Source of the DNA: Paenibacillus cookii | GTDB lineage: Bacteria; Bacillota; Bacilli; Paenibacillales; Paenibacillaceae | Direction: 5' to 3' | DNA: 64,000 nucleotides | Assembly (NCBI RefSeq): GCF_018333375.1 | Contig: NZ_BORW01000023.1 | Location: forward strand, 19,320 to 83,319 | In this document: positions 58,116-64,000 of the stretch, one piece after another | How positions within the stretch are numbered: position 1 is the first letter of the stretch | Layout of the letters: each line of letters opens with the position of its first letter | Translations under genes and position numbers: made by a program | The notes under the pieces: model-generated | The model's database searches: none | Told to the model about the DNA's origin: nothing | What the model saw: only the letters and a program-made list of their open reading frames with translations

Positions 58116-58946
58116 ATGGCAAACAAACTTGGATTTCTGATGCAAACCGACACGGTCATGAAGCTGCCCGTCTATATGACGGGCGCCGGACATTGGGATC
58201 ACCAGGACCCGATCCACAGACCCGGCGGTTATCCCCAATTCCAATGGCTGCACTGCGTATCCGGCCAAGGAGAACTGGCGGTCCGCGGGCAAACGTACCG
58301 GGTCAGACCCGGTTCGGGCATGTTTTTGTACCCGGATGAGGAGCATGCCTATTACGGCGTTGAAAAACCTTGGGAAGTGTATTGGATGACCTTCTTGGGG
58401 CCGGAGGTGGAAGCGCTGGCACGGCTTGCCGGCATGAACGAGTCCGCGGTCTATCCGGTACACAGGCAGGAGCTGATCCTCAACCACATGAAAAATGCGC
58501 TGTCCCTAACGTTTTCCGACAAACCGCTTGCGGGGCTGGAATGCTCAAAGCTTGCCTACATGTTTTTTATCGATCTGATGACGGACATGACCATGCACGC
58601 ATCCTCCACCGATCAAGGATATTTGCGTCTTCAGCCCGTGTTTGACTACATGGAGGAACATTACGCCCGGGATCTTCCGCTGCAGGAGCTTGCCCTGCAA
58701 ATCGGGGTGTCCGCCCAGCATCTGTGCCTCCTGTTTCGGAAAATACTGAACAAACGCCCGATGGAGTACCTGAACCAGCTTCGCATCCATAAGAGCAAAG
58801 AACGCCTGCTGGAATTTCCCGAAGCCCGAATCGGCGAAATCGCAAGGCAGGTCGGATTCACGACGCCGGGGTACTTCAGCACGTTATTCAAACGAACCGA
58901 GGGGATGACCCCGGAGGCTTTTCGCAAGCTGAACGGAGTAAGGTAA
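58116..58946 (+). CDS. AraC-family transcriptional regulator with N-terminal cupin
   Basis: A 276-residue one-component regulator. Residues about 30-95 form an AraC-binding cupin (FQWLHCVSGQGELAVRGQTY; PGSGMFLYPDEEHAYYG) that binds a sugar effector. The C-terminal 100 residues hold two helix-turn-helix motifs (about 178-270: LPLQELALQIGVSAQHLCLLFRK, then RIGEIARQVGFTTPGYFSTLFK). ATG 58116 follows GAGGGGTGGGAA. The gene diverges from lacZ, which is the expected target; the intergenic region contains a palindrome close to the lacZ start point. No membrane segment is present, unlike the AraC protein in the sugar operon. Confidence 0.93.
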   Translation: MANKLGFLMQTDTVMKLPVYMTGAGHWDHQDPIHRPGGYPQFQWLHCVSGQGELAVRGQTYRVRPGSGMFLYPDEEHAYYGVEKPWEVYWMTFLGPEVEALARLAGMNESAVYPVHRQELILNHMKNALSLTFSDKPLAGLECSKLAYMFFIDLMTDMTMHASSTDQGYLRLQPVFDYMEEHYARDLPLQELALQIGVSAQHLCLLFRKILNKRPMEYLNQLRIHKSKERLLEFPEARIGEIARQVGFTTPGYFSTLFKRTEGMTPEAFRKLNGVR

Positions 58947-58957
58947 CATATGTCTTA

Positions 58958-59025
58958 CAAAAAAAGGACGCGCCCGGGCCCCTATCGCACTTAAAGCGAC
59001 AAGGGAAATTGCCCGTACGCGTCCC
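58958..59025. terminator. Terminator between the AraC gene and Gfo/Idh/MocA gene
   Basis: GGACGCG (58966-58972) pairs with CGCGTCC (59018-59024) as an outer stem around GC-rich inner pairings, with A7 on the left and weak T on the right; it faces both converging genes. Confidence 0.78.
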
Positions 59026-59060
59026 TATTGATTTAAGGTATGGAAACGGCCCGTGGCCGA

Positions 59061-60095
59061 TTACAGCACGATCTCCCGGCCGCGTTCGGCGGACTCGTAG
59101 ATGGCGCTCAAAATTTTGATCATGTCGACGCCCTGCTCCGGCGTGAAAATCGGCCGCTCATGGCCGAGCACGCAGTCGATGAAATGCTGAATGTTGGCCG
59201 TATGCTGCGGAATTTCGTCCTTAAAATACGGCTGCTGGTTGATCAGCGCTCCTTCGTTCTCCAAGTAGAGGTTGAGCTTGTCGTTGACTAGACTGAAGCC
59301 GCCTTCGGTGCCTCGCCACTCCAAAAATTTTTCCTCTTTTTCGATATTGGACGCCCAACTGAATTCGATCTGCAGCGACGCTCCGTTGTCGAACCGGATG
59401 AAACCGGACGCCAAGTCCTCGACGTCGAACGTGCCTTCCGGCACCTTGCCGGACGCATCCGGACGGTCGGCGAATTTGCGGTACGTCGAGCCCGATACGG
59501 TAACCGGCTTCGGATTGCCGCTCAGCCACATCGCGAGGTCGATCATATGTACGCCCAAGTCGATCAGCGGCCCGCCTCCCGACAGCGCCTTCGTCGTAAA
59601 CCAGCCGCCGCGCCCCGGAATGCCCCGGCGCCGGACCCAACCGCAGCGGCCCATGTACAGTTCGCCCAGCTGGCCTTTTTCGACCAGCCTTTTAACGTAC
59701 TGCGCCTCCTGCGAAAATCGGTTGTTGCGCATCACCATCAGCAGCTTGCCGGTTTCCCGGGCCGCATCGGCCATTTTTTGCGCTTCGACCGGATTGACCG
59801 CATCCGGCTTTTCGCAAAACACATGCTTGCCCTGCCGCAAGGCGGCGACGGCGATTTCCGAATGGAACACGTTCGGCGTGCTGATGCCGATGATGTCGAT
59901 CGACGGGTCCGCCAGCACTTCGCTGAAATGGTCGTACACCTTCGCTCCCGGAAAGTTGGCGGCCAACGCCTCCGCGGAAGCGCGCAATGCGTCGCAAAAG
60001 GCGACGATCTCCACCTCGGGCCGGGAAAGCCAGCCCGGCAAATGGGCCGCTTTAAACATGCTTCCTGTCCCGATAATGCCTACCTTTAATGTCAT
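59061..60095 (-). CDS. Gfo/Idh/MocA-family oxidoreductase
   Basis: A 344-residue NAD(P)-dependent sugar or inositol dehydrogenase. The N-terminal Rossmann domain has VGIIGTGSMFKAAHLPGW at residues 5-22, ISTPNVFHSEIAVAALRQGKHVFCEKP with the family signature CEKP at about 91-98, and the C-terminal alpha/beta domain with GGGPLIDLGVHMIDLAMW near residue 175, whose H is the usual catalytic base. ATG 60095 has AAGGAGAG upstream. It follows a candidate promoter and is monocistronic, with no pathway neighbour to narrow the substrate; myo-inositol-, scyllo-inositol- or glucose/fructose-type chemistry are all possible. Confidence 0.93.
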   Translation of the reverse strand: MTLKVGIIGTGSMFKAAHLPGWLSRPEVEIVAFCDALRASAEALAANFPGAKVYDHFSEVLADPSIDIIGISTPNVFHSEIAVAALRQGKHVFCEKPDAVNPVEAQKMADAARETGKLLMVMRNNRFSQEAQYVKRLVEKGQLGELYMGRCGWVRRRGIPGRGGWFTTKALSGGGPLIDLGVHMIDLAMWLSGNPKPVTVSGSTYRKFADRPDASGKVPEGTFDVEDLASGFIRFDNGASLQIEFSWASNIEKEEKFLEWRGTEGGFSLVNDKLNLYLENEGALINQQPYFKDEIPQHTANIQHFIDCVLGHERPIFTPEQGVDMIKILSAIYESAERGREIVL

Positions 60096-60175
60096 TCTAG
60101 TCTCTCTCCTTCATATGTTCTACGGCTATGCCGGAGCCTGCATAGACCCCCCGAAAATAATAGAACTGCTCCCGA

Positions 60176-60187
60176 CGCGATGTCGCG
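60176..60187. promoter_or_regulatory. Inverted repeat upstream of the Gfo/Idh/MocA gene
   Basis: CGCGA-TG-TCGCG, a perfect 5-bp inverted repeat, lies downstream of a candidate -10 box in the leader. It could be an operator. Weak evidence. Confidence 0.4.
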
Positions 60188-60210
60188 AATGCCCCGCATT
60201 TTTTTTTAAA

Positions 60211-60239
60211 ATAACACATCTTCCCCCATTATTCACCAA
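60211..60239 (-). promoter_or_regulatory. Candidate promoter of the Gfo/Idh/MocA gene
   Basis: Minus strand: -35 TTGGTG (60234-60239), 17-bp spacer, -10 TGTTAT (60211-60216), preceded by TG as in an extended -10. Confidence 0.45.
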
Positions 60240-60262
60240 CGAAAAATTCAGCAAACCAAACC

Positions 60263-60300
60263 GAAAAAGGAGCATGGGGGCGATATTCCCCTTGCTCCTT
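60263..60300 (-). terminator. Terminator of the 3-hydroxyacyl-CoA dehydrogenase gene
   Basis: AAGGAGCA ... TGCTCCTT outer stem with a GGGG/CCCC inner stem, followed by TTTTTC on the minus strand. Confidence 0.82.
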
Positions 60301-60343
60301 CCCAGCCGATCAAAGATGTTACGATCGATATGGTTGACGCACT

Positions 60344-61243
60344 TTAGTTTTTCAGGAAATCCGGTTGGGCGAAACTGGGATTCGGATATTTGTAGAAGCC
60401 TTCTCCCGTCGCTCTTCCCAGCTTCCCTTTGTCGATATATTCCGATTTCAGCAGGTCGGCTATCTTTTGGAACTCTTCGTCACCTGTCGCCTCCGCTTTC
60501 GCGCGCCCGATATTGTATGCGGTGTTGATGCCCACCACGTCCAAAATCGCAAACGGTCCCATCGGCGCTCCCGTCGCCACCATCCAGGTTTTGTCGATCG
60601 TTTCGACGTCGGCCACTTCTTTGATCAACAGGCGCTGAGCCGCATCCAGCAGCGGAACAAGCAAAGAGTTCAAAATATACCCCGGCTGCTCTTTATGCAA
60701 AGGCAGCGCAACCATGCCGATCGCTTTCGCGAACTCGACCACGTCCTGGAACACGCCCATGTCCGTTCCCGGATGTTTCATGATTTCCGCCGTATTGTTT
60801 TTCCAAATCTCGTTGGCGAAATGCAGCGCCAGAAATTTCTCCGGACGCCCTGTAGCTTCAGCGAATTGGCTTGGCAGCAGGGTGGAGGAGTTGGTCGCGA
60901 AAATCGTCTTTTCCGGGGCTGTTTTCCCCAGATTCGCATAAAAATCGTTTTTGATCGAAACGACTTCCGGAATGGCCTCGATCACCAGATCCGCATCCGC
61001 CACCGCTTGCGACAAATCGCTGCTGAACGACATCCGGCCGTATGCCGCCTCAACCTCTTCCTGCGTTGCTCCCAGATCCGCCTGATAATGCGGCTTCAGC
61101 TGCGAGATTCTCTCTTTGGCGCGTTCCAAAGCTTCATCATTGATATCATATACCGTCACCTGAAATCCCTTAAAAGCGGTTTGGTACGCGATTTGGCTGC
61201 CTAAAACGCCGCTTCCGGCAACCGTGATGTTTTTATAGTTCAT
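60344..61243 (-). CDS. 3-hydroxyacyl-CoA dehydrogenase (3-hydroxybutyryl-CoA dehydrogenase-like)
   Basis: A 299-residue cytoplasmic NAD-dependent enzyme with the Rossmann motif ITVAGSGVLGSQIAYQTAFKG at residues 5-25, ADLVIEAIPEVVSIKNDFYANL near residue 90 and a C-terminal dimerisation domain (NSLLVPLLDAAQRLLIKEVAD). The catalytic histidine lies in FLALHFANEIWKNNTAEI, where the typical HFFNP motif is changed to HFANEIW, and PGTDM follows. This variant occurs in a branch that may act on other hydroxyacyl or sugar-acid substrates. ATG 61243 follows GGGAGG; ATG 61264 overlaps the end of that box. It starts 57 bp after a MarR regulator gene on the same strand and is probably co-transcribed with it. 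Confidence 0.87.
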   Translation of the reverse strand: MNYKNITVAGSGVLGSQIAYQTAFKGFQVTVYDINDEALERAKERISQLKPHYQADLGATQEEVEAAYGRMSFSSDLSQAVADADLVIEAIPEVVSIKNDFYANLGKTAPEKTIFATNSSTLLPSQFAEATGRPEKFLALHFANEIWKNNTAEIMKHPGTDMGVFQDVVEFAKAIGMVALPLHKEQPGYILNSLLVPLLDAAQRLLIKEVADVETIDKTWMVATGAPMGPFAILDVVGINTAYNIGRAKAEATGDEEFQKIADLLKSEYIDKGKLGRATGEGFYKYPNPSFAQPDFLKN

Positions 61244-61300
61244 GATCGGTTCCTCCCAAGTCATAAGTCTGTTGATTCATGCGGAGACGGGCAATCCAGG

Positions 61301-61822
61301 TCACCCTTCCGCTTCGGGTTCGTCCTCCCGGCGGAGTTTCTCGAATCCCCCCCGCAGCTTGGCCAATCCTTGAAGCAGCGAGTCGATGTCGCTTTCCCCG
61401 AATTCCGACACGAGCTGGTTCATTAAGGAAAGAAACAACGGCGTCATTTCCTTTACCTTGCTTAAACCGGCCTCCGTAATGGAAATGACCATGCCGCGCC
61501 GGTCGCGGTCGTCCAGCTCGCGCGCCACATATCCGCCCTTTTCGAGGGCGTCGATCATGGAGCTTACCGCTGCCCGGGTTACCTTCAAATGGTCGGCCAA
61601 CGCCGAAGGGTTGGACCGGCCCTCCGGTTGATAACGGAGCACGCAGAGCAGCATGTATTGCCCGTAGGAGATGCCGAATTCCCGCGCGCGGCGCTCCAGG
61701 TCCTTCTGTATTTCGGTGGTGAGGAAAAACAGGTTGGCCAACACCCTCCCCGTTTTGTATTCCGTTTCCGAAACATTCAATTTGCCCGAGTATCGTTCGA
61801 TCGCATGCAAGAAATGAAACAT
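61301..61822 (-). CDS. MarR-family transcriptional regulator
   Basis: A 173-residue regulator. The helix-turn-helix region is NPSALADHLKVTRAAVSSMIDALEKGGYV at about 72-100, followed by the wing with RELDDRDRRGMVISITEAG (DxRxxxxxxT signature). The dimerisation helices lie at both ends; the C-terminus is long and charged (KLRREDEPEAEG). ATG 61822 follows GGGGGG. Ligand unknown. It sits directly upstream of the 3-hydroxyacyl-CoA dehydrogenase gene, which it may control along with itself via the palindrome in its promoter. Confidence 0.92.
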   Translation of the reverse strand: MFHFLHAIERYSGKLNVSETEYKTGRVLANLFFLTTEIQKDLERRAREFGISYGQYMLLCVLRYQPEGRSNPSALADHLKVTRAAVSSMIDALEKGGYVARELDDRDRRGMVISITEAGLSKVKEMTPLFLSLMNQLVSEFGESDIDSLLQGLAKLRGGFEKLRREDEPEAEG

Positions 61823-61841
61823 CTGGTCCCCCCACGTATAT

Positions 61842-61872
61842 AGTTTACTTTTTAATAATAAACCAGTTAACT
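61842..61872. promoter_or_regulatory. Candidate MarR operator
   Basis: AGTTTAC (61842-61848) and GTTAACT (61866-61872) form an inverted repeat with one mismatch and overlap the -10 box of the MarR promoter, fitting autorepression. Confidence 0.5.
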
Positions 61873-61884
61873 AATTTTCGTCAA
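61855..61884 (-). promoter_or_regulatory. Promoter of the MarR-dehydrogenase operon
   Basis: Minus strand: -35 TTGACG (61879-61884), 18-bp spacer, -10 TATTAT (61855-61860), with a leader of about 25 nt. Confidence 0.7.
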
Positions 61885-61888
61885 CGTG

Positions 61889-61935
61889 AAGGGAACATAT
61901 CCTTTTCATGAACCACGGCCGGATATGTTCCTTTT
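61889..61935. terminator. Hairpin between spore protein gene and MarR promoter
   Basis: GGAACATATCC and GGATATGTTCC form a perfect 11-bp stem around an 18-nt loop. It could end the spore-protein transcript, although the T run is on the plus-strand side (TTTTG). Confidence 0.55.
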
Positions 61936-61989
61936 GAACCCTTCGCTATCCTCAAGTTGGAAGCCGTTTTGCCGCGACGGCTCAACCGA

Positions 61990-62277
61990 TTATTCGTTCC
62001 CGCCGCGGTCCACCATTTGCTGCTGCGCCAGCCGGATCATTTCGCGCACCATCGAGCCGCCGATTTTGCCGCCGATCTGGCCCGCCGACTCCGTGGTTAA
62101 ATTGCCGTTGTTGCCCGGCTCAAGCGGAACGCCGAGATCCTTCGCCACTTCGTATTTCACGTCGTCCGGACGGCTGGGATCCACGTTGTAGCCCTCGCGC
62201 CGCATCACTTCCGCTTTAAACGCCTGCATGCCGCGCTCGGCTCCCGGGACCGCGTATCTTCTGTTTCTTCTGGACAT
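61990..62277 (-). CDS. Alpha/beta-type small acid-soluble spore protein
   Basis: A 95-residue DNA-binding spore protein. The characteristic YEVAKDLGVPL (about residues 43-53) contains the GPR protease cleavage context (E before VA), and ESAGQIGGKIGGSMVREMIR (about 64-83) is the conserved DNA-binding C-terminal helix region. In spores such proteins coat DNA and protect it from UV and heat. ATG 62277 is preceded by AGGAG; ATG 62286 is an alternative three codons earlier. The N-terminus (SRRNRRYAVPGAERGMQAFK) is longer and more basic than in classical SspA/SspB. Its presence shows the organism forms endospores. Confidence 0.92.
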   Translation of the reverse strand: MSRRNRRYAVPGAERGMQAFKAEVMRREGYNVDPSRPDDVKYEVAKDLGVPLEPGNNGNLTTESAGQIGGKIGGSMVREMIRLAQQQMVDRGGNE

Positions 62278-62380
62278 TGCGCTCACTCCTATACTCCTGT
62301 TTTTAACTAAGTTGCCCGAAACACGGAGCCGCCATCCTTGCTAGTTTCTGGCCTGGCGATCCGGATCGGGAACGAACATG

Positions 62381-62430
62381 AAAAAAAGGATGCCCCCAAA
62401 AGTCGCAAACGACTTTCAAGAACATCCTCT
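62381..62430 (-). terminator. Terminator of the MFS sugar-porter gene
   Basis: GGATG/CATCC outer stem with an AAAGTCG-TTTG-CGACTTT inner stem, followed by seven T residues on the minus strand, about 15 bp after the stop codon. Confidence 0.85.
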
Positions 62431-62445
62431 GTTGTTTTCACCCGT

Positions 62446-63843
62446 TTAGGCTTGCGGCTTGTTAGCCGCCCATAAAGACTCGAGGTCTTCCAGGGATTTT
62501 TCCTTCGTCTCCGGAACGACGCGCCAGCTGAACACGACGGTAATCAGCGACATGATGCCGAAAATCCAAAACGTCATCGCCGGACCCGCCGAGGACAGCA
62601 TCGGAGGGAAGGCCTGCGATACCACGTAGTCGGCCGCCCACAAGGCCATCGACGAAATCGAGGTGGCAATGCCGCGCACGCGGTTCGGGAAAATTTCCGA
62701 AATGACGACCCATACGACCGGTCCAAGGGACACGGCGAAGGCAGCCACGTAGATCAAAATGAAAATAAGCACGAGCGGTCCGGACGTATGTCCCGTTTGG
62801 AAAGCGATGCCGATCACGGCCAAGCAAATCGTCATGGCGGCCGAACCTACGAGGAGCAGCGCCTTGCGTCCGACTTTATCGATCAGCCAGATGGCCAAAA
62901 TCGTGAACAGCAAGTTGATCAAGCCGACCAAAATGGTCTGGATCAGCGCCGCGTTCGTTCCTGCTCCGGTCTCTTTGAAAATTTCCGGAGCATAATACAT
63001 CACCGCATTGATCCCGGTAATCTGCTGCAGGATCGCAAGACCCACGCCGACGATCAAGGCCATGCGCAAGCCGGGCCCGAACAGCTGCCGGAACGATCCT
63101 TTTTCCTGTTTGAACGATTCTTTAATATCAAGCACTTCCTGCTTCGCCAGCTCTTCGCCGTGGATGCGCAGCAGGATCGGAAGGGACTCGGCCGCCCGTC
63201 CCTGCTTGATCAGCCATCTTGGGCTTTCAGGCACCAAAAACAGCAGGACCAGGAACAATACGCCGGGAACAACGCCGGCTCCGAACATCCAACGCCACGC
63301 GGAGGATACGTCCCAAGCATCGTCCCCCAAACTTGCAATCCACAGATTGACGAAATACACGAGCGAAATGCCCGTAACCGTAGCCAGCTGGTTTAATGCC
63401 ACAAGCCGTCCGCGGTATTTGGCGGGAGCGATTTCCGCATTGTAAAGCGGGCATAGGGTAGAGGTAATCCCGATGCCGATGCCTCCGATCATCCGGGCGA
63501 CGATAAAACCGCTGAACGTGCTCGGAATCGCCGAGCCGACGGAACCGATGATAAAAAGAATGGCCGCCGTAATCAATATTTTTTTGCGTCCGAATTTCTC
63601 GCTGAGCACCCCGGTGCTCAAAGCGCCGACGACACAACCGATGATCAAGCTGGAAACGGCCCAGCCGACCTCGAATTCGCTTAAATCGAAACGTATTTGC
63701 ATAAAGCCGACCGCACCCGAAACGACCGCGGTGTCAAACCCGAACAACAAACCGCCGAGAGCGGCGACGATCGAGACCAACGTGACGAACTTCATGCTGA
63801 TTTGCTGTTGATCGCTTACTTGCTGTATGTTTGAGCTCATCAT
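62446..63843 (-). CDS. MFS sugar porter (XylE/AraE/IolT-like)
   Basis: A 465-residue membrane protein with 12 predicted helices. Sugar-porter signatures are present in order: GGLLFGFDTAVVSGA in helix 1, GVLSEKFGRKKILI (the GR[KR] loop motif), PLYNAEIAPAKYRGRLV after helix 4, VPESPRWLIKQGR in the central loop, QQITGINAVMYYAPEI in helix 7, KVGRKALLL and VISEIFPNRVRG, and PETKEKSLE at the end. It would bring in a monosaccharide or cyclitol with H+; xylose, arabinose, galactose and myo-inositol are candidates, the last because an inositol-type dehydrogenase is nearby (weak). ATG 63843 follows AGAAGGAG at the right spacing. It is monocistronic within the window. Confidence 0.94.
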   Translation of the reverse strand: MMSSNIQQVSDQQQISMKFVTLVSIVAALGGLLFGFDTAVVSGAVGFMQIRFDLSEFEVGWAVSSLIIGCVVGALSTGVLSEKFGRKKILITAAILFIIGSVGSAIPSTFSGFIVARMIGGIGIGITSTLCPLYNAEIAPAKYRGRLVALNQLATVTGISLVYFVNLWIASLGDDAWDVSSAWRWMFGAGVVPGVLFLVLLFLVPESPRWLIKQGRAAESLPILLRIHGEELAKQEVLDIKESFKQEKGSFRQLFGPGLRMALIVGVGLAILQQITGINAVMYYAPEIFKETGAGTNAALIQTILVGLINLLFTILAIWLIDKVGRKALLLVGSAAMTICLAVIGIAFQTGHTSGPLVLIFILIYVAAFAVSLGPVVWVVISEIFPNRVRGIATSISSMALWAADYVVSQAFPPMLSSAGPAMTFWIFGIMSLITVVFSWRVVPETKEKSLEDLESLWAANKPQA

Positions 63844-64000
63844 CCGATGTCTCCTTCTATGATGTAATAGGATTAACTCAACTTTCGCAGCTTAATTTTC
63901 CGAACAAAGCCTTGATATAATTGGGCAAACTCGCAATCCATTGCTGGAGTTGACATACAACGGCAGACTGATCCCGTTTGGATTTTGCTTCCGTGAACGC
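63844..64000. other. Upstream region of the MFS gene at window edge
   Basis: 157 bp without a recognisable gene. It should hold the MFS promoter; no convincing -35/-10 pair is seen. Confidence 0.4.

Noticed and set aside
58119..58345. Alternative reading of short overlapping frames around the AraC gene start as a leader peptide
   Set aside because: No ribosome binding site and complete overlap with the real gene frame.
1..64000. CRISPR arrays, tRNA/rRNA genes, IS elements, prophage or attachment sites
   Set aside because: Scanning by eye showed no regularly spaced repeats, no cloverleaf-like gene ends, no transposase or integrase, and no terminal inverted repeats; a dedicated search could still find small elements.

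Overview
The window looks like a chromosomal segment of a spore-forming, moderately GC-rich Gram-positive bacterium, most likely Paenibacillus or a close relative. The reasons are an alpha/beta-type small acid-soluble spore protein (about 62.1 kb), two large secreted proteins with S-layer-homology (SLH) domains, a membrane-anchored YesN/AraC-type regulator inside a LplB/YtcP-type sugar ABC operon, a FIMAH-domain secreted protein, strong AGGAGG ribosome binding sites and sigma-A promoters with 17-bp spacers. I see no tRNA, rRNA, CRISPR array, insertion sequence or phage gene. About three quarters of the genes lie on the minus strand.

Layout. 0-2 kb: end of a MoxR ATPase/DUF58 pair. 2-10 kb: housekeeping and small-metabolism genes (DUF423, rlmN, DinB, WYL regulator with an AHSA1/SRPBCC protein, an ion/organic-acid transporter, SDR, aldo/keto reductase). 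10-13.6 kb: an orphan PTS EIIC-like permease fused to an unrecognised N-terminal domain and controlled by a promoter with a perfect palindrome, then a cupin and an orphan hypothetical gene. 13.7-18.2 kb: a ThDP enzyme and a GAF-GAF-PAS-GGDEF-EAL c-di-GMP protein. 18.7-23.8 kb: an iron module in which a ferredoxin-NADP reductase and a four-gene siderophore importer diverge from back-to-back promoters, each with a Fur box.

23.9-34.0 kb holds the most unusual unit. It is a compact six-gene minus-strand operon: sugar-binding lipoprotein, two permeases, membrane-bound AraC regulator, MDR dehydrogenase, and a 1091-residue secreted beta-propeller/CBM-like/FIMAH protein. All six read from one promoter with a cre-like site between its -35 and -10 boxes. 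No recognisable glycoside hydrolase is present, so the propeller protein is the candidate polysaccharide-active component.

34.3-36.7 kb: first SLH protein. 37.3-42.8 kb: an oligopeptide ABC importer (ATPase, ATPase, permease, permease, binding protein in map order) with a hairpin between the binding-protein gene and the permeases. 43-47.7 kb: an APH-like phosphotransferase, a quinone-stress-type ring-cleaving dioxygenase with a MhqR-like operator, a bile-acid/sodium symporter-family transporter and a luciferase-like monooxygenase. 48-51 kb: an NlpC/P60 cell-wall hydrolase and two uncharacterised membrane proteins. 51.2-54.7 kb: a second SLH protein carrying a C-type-lectin-like domain. 54.9-59 kb: lacZ (GH2) divergent from an AraC regulator. 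59-64 kb: a Gfo/Idh/MocA oxidoreductase, a MarR regulator with a 3-hydroxyacyl-CoA dehydrogenase, the spore protein and a sugar-porter MFS protein.

The gene content suggests a soil or plant-associated saprophyte. It scavenges plant or microbial polysaccharides and peptides, and its stress and iron genes are individually regulated. Domain assignments come from reading motifs by eye; no database search was possible.
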